64,000 nt of DNA from a virus, in IMG/VR virus record IMGVR_UViG_3300036399_001571, positions 1-64,000 of that record. The stretch is one strand, 5' to 3'. Within the stretch, counting starts at the first letter, position 1. Each line of letters starts with the position of its first letter. Below the pieces are notes generated by a model. It had not been told where the DNA came from. It searched no databases and saw only the letters and a list, made by a program, of their open reading frames with translations. The position numbers and the translations under genes were made by a program. Below are positions 35,931 through 44,738 of this stretch, in pieces.

Positions 35931-36635
35931 TTATTTTGTTGTGTCATTCACATATAATCTTAACACTTTTGCTTCGTGCGAACCTATGGATTCGTTCTTC
36001 TCGTTTACTGCATCCCTGTACCAGTCGGTGAACTCTCCAGCTCGATTAAGTTTTTGCGCTGCGTACCCATAGCTCGAATTTGCTTTAAGTCTTGTGTTTT
36101 CTGGGTCCGAATAAGTTGTGATATTTATTGACGAATTATTTAAAGCAGTTAGCGATATAGGGATTATTGTGGCAATTGGTGTTCCAGCTATTATTCGTGT
36201 CTCCGCATTGGCATTTTTTGCTTTTATTGCCAGAGGTATCGGGTGGTCATAAAATGACGTGCTAATAAAGTTGGACATTGTCTCAAAATCATTATTAAAA
36301 TAATTGACTGGATTGATTGTCCAAAGACTTATGTCTTCGGCGGTTCTAAAAATTAGTCCGGTGTTTAAACTTATCGAAGACTGACCCCTGCCAGCATATG
36401 CATCAATAGGGCTTGTTATTTTTATATGGTCTGGGGTCTGGTCGTTGATTCCGTCCCATGTGAAAACTATGTCTTCTTTACAGGAGAGGCTCCACCCGAC
36501 CACATTCGCCTGCGTGACCGGGAAGCACCTATACGCATGGTTCCCTGATGTTTCGTCCATCCAGTCTCTTTTTACGGACATCTGAGAGATTTCAAAAATT
36601 GAACCGTTTGTTTTTTCAACAGAAATTTCAATCAT
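35931..36635 (-). CDS. DUF6065-like protein (copy 1)
   Basis: 234 residues. VKRDWMDETSGNHAYRCFPV, then ANVVGWSL near the N-terminus, and TGLIFRTAEDISLWTINPVN in the middle, are shared with the protein at 49466-50167 (KRDWMDNT...HAYQCLP, ANVYGWEL). I assign both to the DUF6065-like group of phage proteins. The fold is probably beta-rich and cupin-like. It overlaps the upstream K-type 2OG oxygenase by 4 bp, suggesting the two act together. Function unknown. Confidence 0.65.
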   Translation of the reverse strand: MIEISVEKTNGSIFEISQMSVKRDWMDETSGNHAYRCFPVTQANVVGWSLSCKEDIVFTWDGINDQTPDHIKITSPIDAYAGRGQSSISLNTGLIFRTAEDISLWTINPVNYFNNDFETMSNFISTSFYDHPIPLAIKAKNANAETRIIAGTPIATIIPISLTALNNSSINITTYSDPENTRLKANSSYGYAAQKLNRAGEFTDWYRDAVNEKNESIGSHEAKVLRLYVNDTTK

Positions 36636-37381
36636 TTCTCATCATTCCATTTCCTGTCGTACATATCTGGCGTATGATATTTTTTGCTGTAATCAAGCAT
36701 GGTTACGATTGAGTACTTTGTCCCTGCGGTCACCGGCATGGCTTGATGTGGGTACATGTAGTTTGACGGAAATACATAAAGGTCTCCTGCCTGTGGTTTT
36801 ATTTTTAAATTTTGCAGTCTAAAAAATAGCTCTCCGCCTTCGTAATCGTCGTTGACATATCCAACCAACGAGACCGTGCAGTTATATGAGAATCCGTGGT
36901 CTTGGTGTTCTTTGAAGTGCTGACCTGGGCCATACTTAACAAAATTCATTGCTTCCCAATACTTGAGGGACGCTATGTTGTGTTCGGAGCGATAGTCTCT
37001 GACGGCCGGAAGTGCGGAATCATAAATGTCCTGCCAAAGCGATTGTAAATTCAAGCTAACAGTGCTTTTGTCGTGTTCAATATCTGTTTTTTTAAATTTA
37101 AAATCAACACAGTCTCTGTACTCTGGCACTAATTCTTGGTATCCAACATATGCTGGCTGCCAACTATAACCAGTTGTATCGCCGACTGGTTTTAGGTTCG
37201 ATTCAATTCTATTGATAACATCAAAACTCGATTTGATTATATTTCTGTAACACTTTATGCCATGCCCAAAATCGATTTTTTCTGTCCATGTTTGCATTTG
37301 AAATGCCCTACTTGTATTTTCTTCTTGACCAAATTTTGTTTTTGTAAACCCCACCATCGGGCTGGCGGTAAAATCTTGCAT
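36632..37381 (-). CDS. 2-oxoglutarate/Fe(II) oxygenase (A-type, Lys variant)
   Basis: 249 residues. HQDHGFSYNCTVSLVGYVN carries the HxD iron ligands, YPHQAMPV the distal His, and TKYSIVTM a Lys in place of the usual 2-oxoglutarate-binding Arg, as in collagen-type prolyl hydroxylases. The long N-terminus overlaps the upstream gene by 74 bp but aligns with that of the oxygenase at 38081 (FTK...SR), so the ATG at 37381 is favoured; 37297 has a better ribosome site. Closest relatives in the window are at 38081 and 50164. The DUF6065-like gene overlaps its 3' end. Confidence 0.85.
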   Translation of the reverse strand: MQDFTASPMVGFTKTKFGQEENTSRAFQMQTWTEKIDFGHGIKCYRNIIKSSFDVINRIESNLKPVGDTTGYSWQPAYVGYQELVPEYRDCVDFKFKKTDIEHDKSTVSLNLQSLWQDIYDSALPAVRDYRSEHNIASLKYWEAMNFVKYGPGQHFKEHQDHGFSYNCTVSLVGYVNDDYEGGELFFRLQNLKIKPQAGDLYVFPSNYMYPHQAMPVTAGTKYSIVTMLDYSKKYHTPDMYDRKWNDEK

Positions 37382-38084
37382 TGTTCATGTATTTGGACTG
37401 CATTTCTTCTTGTCCCAACATTTCCACTTTGTGTTCCCAGTCTTCTCTTTTGAACGGGAAAATCTGGAGATAGGGAGTCCCAGCAGGTATTACGCCCTCC
37501 CAGCCCTCAATGAGGAAAAACGGAAAACTTCCCAGTAAATGAACCTTATCTGAGTCAACGATTCCTGTTGTGTTCAAGAATGGAAGGTCAAACCTATTCA
37601 TCGGCGTCATAAACAAGGCACTATAACCTTCTGGGAGTTCTATGCCCCAGTCAGCAAACCATGCAAAATGGTGGTCGTAATAACCCTGTGGATGTACGAA
37701 ATCCGGCATCGGCGTTCTTGGCGTGCAGAAGTTTTTATACTGACTATTTTCTACCTTGACGTCAATTAAACCTTGAGTGTTTTTGTAAAATGTCAAGTCG
37801 CAAGGAGTTTTAAAAACATATCCGGTTAAAAAGGCGTCCAGAATAGCAGGACAGGCTTTCCATGTCGGAATTTTACCGTAATCGTCTGTTGTTCCTTCTT
37901 TTGGAAATGGACAAATTTCTTTTGTTGCTTTACGGTATTCCCCGTTTAGATTTTTTTCAAAACTGTCAGCATCTTTATACCATTGTGGAGCGGCGCTTTG
38001 TGCTGCTGATGGGGCGTATTTATTTTCTTTGTCCAGCCATGGTCTATGTGGTCTGAATATTGCGATGTTGTATTGCTCGCTCAT
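37308..38084 (-). CDS. Remote DUF6065-like protein (copy 2)
   Basis: 258 residues. KIPTWKACPAILDAFLTGYV and DLTFYKN, then LPEGYSALFMTPMNRFDLPF and IPAGTPYLQIFPFKR, follow the same order as the DUF6065-like proteins at 35931 and 49466 (GW-x-L, EEGYNTWFSGSPNYF, EAGSPF), although identity is low. Related sequences are known from cyanophage-type genomes. It sits between two A-type 2OG oxygenases with which it overlaps (4 bp upstream, 74 bp downstream). Function unknown. Confidence 0.55.
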   Translation of the reverse strand: MSEQYNIAIFRPHRPWLDKENKYAPSAAQSAAPQWYKDADSFEKNLNGEYRKATKEICPFPKEGTTDDYGKIPTWKACPAILDAFLTGYVFKTPCDLTFYKNTQGLIDVKVENSQYKNFCTPRTPMPDFVHPQGYYDHHFAWFADWGIELPEGYSALFMTPMNRFDLPFLNTTGIVDSDKVHLLGSFPFFLIEGWEGVIPAGTPYLQIFPFKREDWEHKVEMLGQEEMQSKYMNNARFYRQPDGGVYKNKIWSRRKYK

Positions 38085-38794
38085 TGTTTATGCCCTAGCT
38101 TATTTATGTCGGTCATGACTACTACACAGTACTTTATGCCAGATTTTATTGGAAGTGACGCATGCTCGTAAATATAATTTGATGGAAAAATTGCAATATC
38201 CCCAACTTTTGGTTTGTGCACATAACCGTCAAGTCTTGGGAATTCAATTTCTCCACCCTCATAATCGTCGTTGATGTAGATGACGGCAGAAACAGTGCAA
38301 TTGTATGCCGGTCCATGGTCTGCATGTATATTGAAATGCTTACCCTCGCCATCGTATTTTACGAAGTTGAAAGCTTCATAGTAAACAACACTTATACCCC
38401 AGTATCTAGCATAGTCATCAATGCAAAACTTGAGTTTTTCATATATCTCTTGATGAAGGTCCAGAAGCTCGGAGTTGTGCTCGTCTCTTGGTCCTAGATT
38501 TTCTTGCTTGTATTTGAAATCGTAACAGTCTCTTGCTTTTTTTATCGGAATATTAGAATTTGTTACCTGGGCTTCGTTCCAGCTGTATTTTTTGTTCCCG
38601 GACAAATTTGACTCAAGAATCTTGATGTATCTATTTGAATCTTCAAGCGAAAAAGTATTTTGGTATATGTTTAATCCTAGTGCTGGATTTTGGGCTGTAA
38701 TTGTTTCACTGGCAGCTCGATGGATTCTATTTGACGCAGTCTCTGACCTGTCTTTTGTGAACCATGGAATTGCGTTTTCATCATAAATACTCAT
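38081..38794 (-). CDS. 2-oxoglutarate/Fe(II) oxygenase (A-type, Lys variant)
   Basis: 237 residues. HADHGPAYNCTVSAVIYIN gives the iron ligands, YEHASLP the distal His and IKYCVVVM the Lys that would bind 2-oxoglutarate. INDDYEGGEIEFP is the core strand. It is the first gene of a minus-strand operon; its start lies within a 10-bp palindrome ATACATGTAT (38793-38802) in the 40-bp divergent gap. Paralogue of 36632 and 50164. Confidence 0.85.
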   Translation of the reverse strand: MSIYDENAIPWFTKDRSETASNRIHRAASETITAQNPALGLNIYQNTFSLEDSNRYIKILESNLSGNKKYSWNEAQVTNSNIPIKKARDCYDFKYKQENLGPRDEHNSELLDLHQEIYEKLKFCIDDYARYWGISVVYYEAFNFVKYDGEGKHFNIHADHGPAYNCTVSAVIYINDDYEGGEIEFPRLDGYVHKPKVGDIAIFPSNYIYEHASLPIKSGIKYCVVVMTDINKLGHKQ

Positions 38795-38802
38795 ACATGT
38801 AT
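38793..38802. promoter_or_regulatory. Palindrome in the divergent gap, overlapping a start codon
   Basis: ATACATGTAT is self-complementary and covers the first bases of the oxygenase start on the minus strand. The two divergent genes are separated by only 40 bp, so a repressor or shared promoter here could switch both. Confidence 0.3.
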
Positions 38803-38834
38803 CTTATAGTCAGGCTCGGTGCTAGCATCGTTAC

Positions 38835-39134
38835 ATGGAATTAATAGGAACATGGTTCATAACCGCAACCTCGCCCCTGGGAAAAGAGACATATAACCTG
38901 CGTTTGAATGACGATGGTTCTGGCTCAATTTCACATGACAGGGGAATCGTGGAATTTTCAGATGCTCTAATCAGCACCTCTGACGAGTCCATGACAGTGA
39001 AGATTTGCGGCCACACAGACATACCAATGAGCGTCGACTTTCTGTGTCAATTTGAGTCAGTAGGCAAATCTCTTGCTGGATTTGTAGAAATCGGCAAATA
39101 CGCAAACATCGAAATAAACGGGGTAAAGATATGA
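38835..39134 (+). CDS. Hypothetical small beta-rich protein
   Basis: 99 residues. MELIGTWFITATSPLGKET followed by LNDDGSGSISHD and a C-terminal FVEIGKYANIEINGVK suggest a small beta-barrel (lipocalin- or calycin-like pattern), but no family is secure. It overlaps the peroxidase-like gene by 4 bp. First gene of the plus-strand segment inside the accessory island. Confidence 0.55.
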   Translation: MELIGTWFITATSPLGKETYNLRLNDDGSGSISHDRGIVEFSDALISTSDESMTVKICGHTDIPMSVDFLCQFESVGKSLAGFVEIGKYANIEINGVKI

Positions 39135-39754
39135 GCATCAAGTCAGTTTTTGATATGCCGATAAAATCTGTAGATGGAACGTTTGATGTTATGGACTCGG
39201 TTCGTGGCAAGGTTTGCTTATTCACGAACATCGTCACCAAGACTGGCTACACCCCAAAATGTAGCCCCATCTGGTCTTACGCAAGAGCTGCCAGACAATT
39301 ATGGGAGCTACAGCAGCTTCATGAAATGTTTTCAGACAAAGGTTTTAGCGTTGTGGGATTTCCGTGCAATCAGTTTGGCCAAATGGAACCATCCGACAAT
39401 GAGGATATAAGTCAATTCATATCAGAGGCCTATCCATTTGTGACTTTCCCAATTACAGAAAAAATTGAAGTAAACGGTCCGGGCGAACATAAAATATGGA
39501 GTTTCCTAAAAGGTGACACCGTTCGTGCTTTTGATGACAGCAAGGCAGATGGTTCAGATAAAGCTGCATCCGGGCAGAACCTAGCTGGACAAGCGATAAT
39601 GCGCATACCTCACAACTATGAGAAATTCATGGTTAGCAGAGAAGGTCAGCAAGTTGCGAGATTGAACTGGGCCGACCTCCCACTTGCCGAACAGCCGCTT
39701 GCAGCGGGCTCCTCATGGACCGTTATAGAGGCAGTGAAGTCTCTTGTAGGTTGA
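39131..39754 (+). CDS. Glutathione-peroxidase-like protein lacking the catalytic Cys
   Basis: 207 residues. Thioredoxin-fold signature pieces of glutathione peroxidases are clear: GFSVVGFPCNQFGQMEPS (with the conserved Gln81) and FPITEKIEVNG. The peroxidatic Cys/Sec site, normally in a VASKCG context, reads IVTKTGYT, so T38 replaces it; a Cys occurs six residues later (C44). Peroxidase activity is therefore doubtful unless C44 substitutes. An insertion of about 20 residues (DDSKADGSDKAASG) precedes the C-terminus. It could be a redox chaperone or structural relic serving the oxygenases. Confidence 0.8.
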   Translation: MSIKSVFDMPIKSVDGTFDVMDSVRGKVCLFTNIVTKTGYTPKCSPIWSYARAARQLWELQQLHEMFSDKGFSVVGFPCNQFGQMEPSDNEDISQFISEAYPFVTFPITEKIEVNGPGEHKIWSFLKGDTVRAFDDSKADGSDKAASGQNLAGQAIMRIPHNYEKFMVSREGQQVARLNWADLPLAEQPLAAGSSWTVIEAVKSLVG

Positions 39755-39756
39755 TT

Positions 39757-40755
39757 ATGAAAATGCCTTCGACCCCGACCATTGGGGCCAATGAACTTAA
39801 AGAGATAAGTGAATTAGTTGTCGAGGACCTTGGCAGTGGAATAGTCGTTTTTAGAAACGCTTTTTCCGTTGAGGACTTTATTCTCAGACATATAGACGAT
39901 TGTGCTGCAGAGGCACATAAGAGCAGATGGTCGTATGTAACCGATGAGGATGGGGTTGAATACGGGATAAACGAGGACGGCTTTAGATACCGCCTAGAAG
40001 ACGTCCCAAATGCCCCTGTAAGGCTCCTGGAGCCCGTTACAGAGGCGACAAGCCCCAATGTGGTCGAATACTTCACCTATCTTGAGGACGCAATCTACAA
40101 GTGTCTAATACGCTATACGGACATGTTTCCGCTGATAGTCGGAAGCCTCTGGTGGAGGACCAGGGGTCACATACTCAGATATGACGGTGGGGGCATTCTT
40201 GGGTGGCATCAAGACAATGACACGAACTACAAAGTGACCCAGGGTGTCAGGTATATGCCAAGGGGGCAGGTGGCGCTCCGACAGACCGCTGGAGCCCTTG
40301 CGTATTTCAACGACTGCGTTGACACTAAGGAAGAACTTGATGGCACCAACTTTTCTGGCGGCCATCTTAAGTTTGCATACCTCGGGATTGACTACAAGCC
40401 CAAAAAGGGGGACATCATTATGTTCCCTACAAACTACATATGCGCTCACGGTGTAACAAAGATGGATGGTGGCACAAGATATGCATATCTCTCGTTCTTC
40501 GGACAAGGCGGAACAGATAATGCTGCAAACATAAGAATAAAGGAAAAAGACGCGAGTATTCAATGGTGTGAGCCAGTTTGGTTCGACAACATCTATGACG
40601 ACTACGAGTTTTATTGCAAGTCTGAATACTCAATCTGGTCAAAACCAACCCCAGGTTTAGAGCTTGGCTCAAACCCTGTATTCCAAAATAGATGCGTCAC
40701 TCAATACGGCGATACGCACACTGCGCTGGAGGTGAACCAAGTTGAAACGATATGA
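39757..40755 (+). CDS. 2-oxoglutarate/Fe(II) oxygenase (B-type)
   Basis: 332 residues from the ATG at 39757 (TAGGTTGATT upstream), 2 bp after the preceding gene. N-terminal LGSGIVVFRNAF, WWRTRGHILRYDGGG, HQDNDTNY (iron ligands), CAHGVTKM (distal His) and TRYAYLSFF (Arg) are shared with the paralogues at 40742, 42982 and 43869. This B-type group is longer than the others, with a C-terminal extension. 13-bp overlap with the next gene. Confidence 0.85.
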   Translation: MKMPSTPTIGANELKEISELVVEDLGSGIVVFRNAFSVEDFILRHIDDCAAEAHKSRWSYVTDEDGVEYGINEDGFRYRLEDVPNAPVRLLEPVTEATSPNVVEYFTYLEDAIYKCLIRYTDMFPLIVGSLWWRTRGHILRYDGGGILGWHQDNDTNYKVTQGVRYMPRGQVALRQTAGALAYFNDCVDTKEELDGTNFSGGHLKFAYLGIDYKPKKGDIIMFPTNYICAHGVTKMDGGTRYAYLSFFGQGGTDNAANIRIKEKDASIQWCEPVWFDNIYDDYEFYCKSEYSIWSKPTPGLELGSNPVFQNRCVTQYGDTHTALEVNQVETI

Positions 40756-41713
40756 GACCAGGACACTTGAAGTCACGGATGAGGTTATAGAAGAAATATC
40801 GAATCTTGAATTCACGGACCTTGGTGGAGGTGTGATTGTATTTCATAATGCAGTCGACGTTGACCTAGAAACCATGTCGAATTGGATTGACAAAAATGCT
40901 CTTGCAGCACACCAGCAAAGATGGAAGTACGACATCGACATAAATGGCGTAGTCTACGCAAAGAACGAAGATGGGAATAAGTTCTCTATCGAGCAAGTGG
41001 AGAGAGTCCCTGTAAGAGTTCTTGAGCCGGTCCAGGACCATACAGAAGAAGAAATTGTATCCGTGTTCAGAAACTGGGAAGACTGCATATACAAGTCTCT
41101 AATACGGTATGTGGATATGTTTCCACTCGTGGTTGGGACTATATGGTGGAGAAGCAGGGGACACGTTCTGAGGTACGACTCTGGAAAGTACCTGGGACTA
41201 CACAACGACAACGACACAAACTATAGAGCCACGAACGGGGAGAGGTACATCCCCTATGGTCAGCTTGGAGCCAGGCAGACAGTTGCCGTCTTGCTGTATA
41301 TAAATGACTGCGTTGCCACTCCGGACGAATTAGACGGAACGAATTACTCTGGAGGGGAGCTCTACTTCCCATACCTTGGAATTAGCCATATGGCAAAGCG
41401 TGGGGACATCATAATATTCCCAACAAATTACATTGCTTCGCACGGGGTAAACACCGTCACCGGCGGAACAAGGTACGCCTATCTTGAATTCTTTTCGCAA
41501 GGAAGCCCTGACCCAAACGCAAGGATAGAAGTCTCGGAAGAGGATGAGGTTTCCAGCTGGTGCGTTCCGCACTGGATTGATACGATTTACGATGACTACC
41601 AAAAGTACGCGTCCTCAGTTAACCCAGGTGACAGCAAAACACTCGTAAGAAATCTTGAGGGCAAAAATGGTTACATTAATCCGTTGAACATGAAAGCTGA
41701 ATCAGTTGAGTAA
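40742..41713 (+). CDS. 2-oxoglutarate/Fe(II) oxygenase (B-type)
   Basis: 323 residues from a TTG at 40742 with an excellent ribosome site GGAGGTGA six bases upstream. LGGGVIVFHNAVDV, WWRSRGHVLRYDSG, HNDNDTNY, ASHGVNTV and TRYAYLEFF parallel the upstream gene throughout, so this is a tandem duplicate that has diverged. The shared VPVRVLEPV near residue 90 marks the group. It overlaps the Rossmann-fold gene by 8 bp. Confidence 0.85.
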   Translation: MKRYETRTLEVTDEVIEEISNLEFTDLGGGVIVFHNAVDVDLETMSNWIDKNALAAHQQRWKYDIDINGVVYAKNEDGNKFSIEQVERVPVRVLEPVQDHTEEEIVSVFRNWEDCIYKSLIRYVDMFPLVVGTIWWRSRGHVLRYDSGKYLGLHNDNDTNYRATNGERYIPYGQLGARQTVAVLLYINDCVATPDELDGTNYSGGELYFPYLGISHMAKRGDIIIFPTNYIASHGVNTVTGGTRYAYLEFFSQGSPDPNARIEVSEEDEVSSWCVPHWIDTIYDDYQKYASSVNPGDSKTLVRNLEGKNGYINPLNMKAESVE

Positions 41714-42248
41714 GGTTGGAATAGTATCTCTTGGCAATATGGGTGTGACAATTGCTCACAGCGTTATTAATTCTGGGCATATTGTCCACTGGACATCAGA
41801 AGGTCGTTCTGAAACGACAGTTGCCGCAGGCAGAAAAATAAAAGATGCCATAGAACACGAGTCGGTTAAAGAACTATTTGGCTCAGTAGACATTTTCATT
41901 TGCATCGGCAGAGGTGGAGTTGCAGAGGAAACAATAGAGCTGGCAAAGAAGTACGCATTTACAGGAATATATGTAGACGGCAACAATCTCCACGGTCTAG
42001 AATCAGAACTGAATATTGCATCAATAGCGGAATCTGGCGGGATTAATTATGTGGAGGCTCTTTTCCGAGGCTATCCGCTTGGTTATGACCAAGGTGGAGG
42101 AGAGGACAAAAGAAATTTATATCTTTCAGGTCTGTGGAAGTCAGCAAAAGTGATTGAATCACTATTCGTTGACGGAATATGGAAAGTAGAAATTGTTGCA
42201 GAGTCAGCAAAAGCTTTAAACCGAACAAGATTTAAAAGACTTTTTTAA
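41706..42248 (+). CDS. Rossmann-fold NAD(P)-binding protein (6-phosphogluconate/hydroxyacid dehydrogenase-like)
   Basis: 180 residues from a TTG start. KVGIVSLGNMGVTIAHSVIN is the N-terminal nucleotide-binding motif, as in 3-hydroxyisobutyrate and 6-phosphogluconate dehydrogenases. Full enzymes have about 290 residues with a helical dimerisation domain; only the first part of that domain is present here, so the protein is short or simplified. It could act on a product made by the adjacent oxygenases. Its stop overlaps that of the converging gene by 3 bp. Confidence 0.7.
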   Translation: MSKVGIVSLGNMGVTIAHSVINSGHIVHWTSEGRSETTVAAGRKIKDAIEHESVKELFGSVDIFICIGRGGVAEETIELAKKYAFTGIYVDGNNLHGLESELNIASIAESGGINYVEALFRGYPLGYDQGGGEDKRNLYLSGLWKSAKVIESLFVDGIWKVEIVAESAKALNRTRFKRLF

Positions 42249-42985
42249 TGGTTTTGTGTTTTATGCTCGCCGACTAAAACCTGTTTTTGTTGGCTATTCA
42301 GCAAACCAACATCTGACCTGAATTTATTAACCCAATCATAAGCGCCTGGTTTATTTTCTTGGCCATTACCGTGATAAAACCACGACAGAAATGCCCAGCG
42401 CTCTCCACTTGTGACTTCATCTACTTCGTGGCAACCAATAAAATTAGATGGATATATAAGTGCGGAGCCAAACTCCGGTTTTGCATTTATTCCCCAGGTC
42501 CTGAATCTGACGTCCCCGCCTGCATAGCCATCATTTATAAAAATTGATGTTGTGAGCGTGTTGAAAGCAGGGCTTGTTGTTAGTGGTTCCAATGTTCCGG
42601 GTTTGTAAGGAATGTTGCAGTCTGAATGCGGCCCCATTCCATTGCCAGTTAGGTATCTAATTAGGTATCCATCGGTTTGACCAGTTATGCACTCCGTTGC
42701 AACAGGAAAAATTTTGCAGTACTCCACAGCAGCTGAATAAATTGCTTTTCTTAGCAATGTTGTTATCCCGAGTTCTTCTATGTCCGTGTATCTGCTTGGA
42801 GCTGCTTGCTTGCCTTGTTCGTCAAATTCATAACCACCATCACTTATAAGCTTGCCGTCAATAAGCGAATAACCCTGAGGAATCTTTGCATTGGCTATAT
42901 GCAGCAATTCGTTTTCGTCAATTTCATCACGCTCGATTAGGCCATAAACGATGGCTATCCCATGACCCAAGTGTTTGATTTTCAT
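42245..42985 (-). CDS. 2-oxoglutarate/Fe(II) oxygenase (B-type, divergent)
   Basis: 246 residues. N-terminal IKHLGHGIAIVYGLI resembles the LGGGVVVFRNA of the B-type set. PHSDCNIPY carries HxD, GCHEVDEV the distal His and ERWAFLSWFYHG the Arg, here followed by Trp rather than Tyr. YLIRYLTGNGMG replaces the RGH-LRY segment. It overlaps the upstream paralogue by 4 bp and the converging dehydrogenase-like gene by 3 bp. Confidence 0.8.
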   Translation of the reverse strand: MKIKHLGHGIAIVYGLIERDEIDENELLHIANAKIPQGYSLIDGKLISDGGYEFDEQGKQAAPSRYTDIEELGITTLLRKAIYSAAVEYCKIFPVATECITGQTDGYLIRYLTGNGMGPHSDCNIPYKPGTLEPLTTSPAFNTLTTSIFINDGYAGGDVRFRTWGINAKPEFGSALIYPSNFIGCHEVDEVTSGERWAFLSWFYHGNGQENKPGAYDWVNKFRSDVGLLNSQQKQVLVGEHKTQNH

Positions 42986-43872
42986 GCGTGTTCACCCATT
43001 GCCAGTCGATATGTATTAGAAGATTTTTCCTCGCCAACCGATTCCAGATATTCAATAAATCTTTCCCTGAGATGCGGGATATAAACATTGGAGGATACAG
43101 CCGCTTTTTCTGGGTTGACGAGAGGGTCTTCAACTTCTTCGTTAACTGATGGATTTGGCGTTCCATGAGCGTACCATCCAAGATAGGTGAATCTGTTGCC
43201 TGATTCAACCGGAGTAACTTCATGCGCAGCAATATAGTTTGATGGAAACATCAAAACATCGCCTCTTCTTGGAATGTACTCAATATCCAAATATGTAAAC
43301 TTATGATGCCCACCTGTAAAGTCACCCAGCTCAAAAACTTTCTCCCCATCTAGGCAGTTACCAAAATAAACCAAACATGACAGTGTGTTTCTTGAAGCAA
43401 GCTGATGTTGAGGGTGTGGTAATCCATAAACATAGTCAACGCTCGTGTCGCTATGCTCCCCTATGAAACCCCCACACTCGGAAGAGTAATTGACTAAATG
43501 TCCTTTCACTTTCCACCATATGTTTTTGAAAACAATTGGGAACATGTGCATATATCTGAAAAGATATTTATCTTTGCATTCCTCAATAAAACAAAATAAT
43601 TCAGCTACTTCTGGTCTTGTGTCCTGGTGTACCCTAGACCCCCTTCTTGGCATTCTATCTATCCCATTTTTTGAAAAAAAATAACCACTTCTGTTAACAT
43701 ATTCTTCCAAGCCATTGTCTGGATTGATAGCCGGCTGGTACATATCGCCCATCTCTCTGTCAACAATTTCTTTAGATATTCGGTTAACGTAATCCCAATC
43801 AAGGCTTATGGCGTTACGAAATACAACAACACCACCACCAAGATGTTCGGCTTTAGAGTTGTTAAAAATCAT
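42982..43872 (-). CDS. 2-oxoglutarate/Fe(II) oxygenase (B-type)
   Basis: 296 residues. LGGGVVVFRNAISLDWDYVN, WWKVKGHLVNYSSECGGF, EHSDTSVDY, AAHEVTPV and NRFTYLGWYAHG follow the B-type order, with HxD, distal His and Arg all present. YLDIEYIPRRGDVLMFPSNY is the conserved barrel strand. It sits in a 4-bp-overlap chain with genes on both sides. A C-terminal 60-residue tail is variable. Confidence 0.85.
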   Translation of the reverse strand: MIFNNSKAEHLGGGVVVFRNAISLDWDYVNRISKEIVDREMGDMYQPAINPDNGLEEYVNRSGYFFSKNGIDRMPRRGSRVHQDTRPEVAELFCFIEECKDKYLFRYMHMFPIVFKNIWWKVKGHLVNYSSECGGFIGEHSDTSVDYVYGLPHPQHQLASRNTLSCLVYFGNCLDGEKVFELGDFTGGHHKFTYLDIEYIPRRGDVLMFPSNYIAAHEVTPVESGNRFTYLGWYAHGTPNPSVNEEVEDPLVNPEKAAVSSNVYIPHLRERFIEYLESVGEEKSSNTYRLAMGEHA

Positions 43873-44729
43873 TGATGGTCATCTTTTCTTGATTTGAATG
43901 GAGTCTTTCCTGATGGTATCTTACCCTCATCACCATATTTATCCATTAAGTATTGTTCGTAGTCTTCAACTATGGTTTTCATCCACCATTGTCCACCCAC
44001 CGGCCTTTGTGCGGAATCCGTTGGCTCTTGCGGTGAGACCCCTTTGTCTTGTTGCGGGGAGCCCTGTGCAAACCACGAAAGGTATGAGTACCTAGAACCT
44101 GAAGTTACTTCTAGTATTTCATGAGCGCCCAAGTAGTTTGCTGGCATAAAAAGAATTGTTCCACTTTTAGGTTTTATGGTTATGTCAAAATACGGCAAAA
44201 CCATTTCTCCGCCAGTAAATGAATACTCATCGCAATCCGATTCATCGCAATTATCGTTTATATAGAGGAGAGCACTTATGACGTTTCTAGTGGCGTGCTC
44301 AAAAGGAGGGAAATGACCATACCTGTAGTTGACATCGTTGTCGCAGTGGAAACCCAGTTTTGAGCCAGATGGATATTTAAGTGCGTGCCCTTCGCTTTTC
44401 CACCAAAGACACTGCAGTACAGCGGGAAACATTTCTACATACTCAAGTAAGCACCTGTAGATAGCTTCTTCGCACTCTATAAAGAAACCGTGATTCAGCT
44501 CTTGAACTCTTATTGGAGTTTTTGATATTTCATTAAGTTCGTAAATAAAACCACTTTTGTTTATTGCGTGAATTGGTTTTCCGTCAATATCGTATACATA
44601 CTCATACTGTGCTTTTATGGCTGCGTCAGAAAGTTCATCTATCAGGCCTGTAATCTCCACGACTGGAACATTTACTGCATCCCTGAATACAACTACACCA
44701 CCACCGAGATTTTCCACATTGAAAGACAT
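43869..44729 (-). CDS. 2-oxoglutarate/Fe(II) oxygenase (B-type)
   Basis: 286 residues. LGGGVVVFRDAVNV, TPIRVQELNHG, WWKSEGHALKYPSG, FHCDNDVNY (HxD), GAHEILEV (His) and SRYSYLSWFAQG (Arg). First of three co-directional B-type genes (43869, 42982, 42245) joined by 4-bp overlaps, so they are expected to be co-expressed. Active-site residues are intact in all three, which argues for selection on activity. Confidence 0.85.
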   Translation of the reverse strand: MSFNVENLGGGVVVFRDAVNVPVVEITGLIDELSDAAIKAQYEYVYDIDGKPIHAINKSGFIYELNEISKTPIRVQELNHGFFIECEEAIYRCLLEYVEMFPAVLQCLWWKSEGHALKYPSGSKLGFHCDNDVNYRYGHFPPFEHATRNVISALLYINDNCDESDCDEYSFTGGEMVLPYFDITIKPKSGTILFMPANYLGAHEILEVTSGSRYSYLSWFAQGSPQQDKGVSPQEPTDSAQRPVGGQWWMKTIVEDYEQYLMDKYGDEGKIPSGKTPFKSRKDDHQ

Positions 44730-44738
44730 GTCAGTATG

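Noticed and set aside
37297-37308. Shorter start (37297) for the oxygenase at 36632-37381
   Set aside because: It has a better ribosome site and avoids overlap, but the upstream residues align with the paralogue at 38081, so the longer form is preferred.
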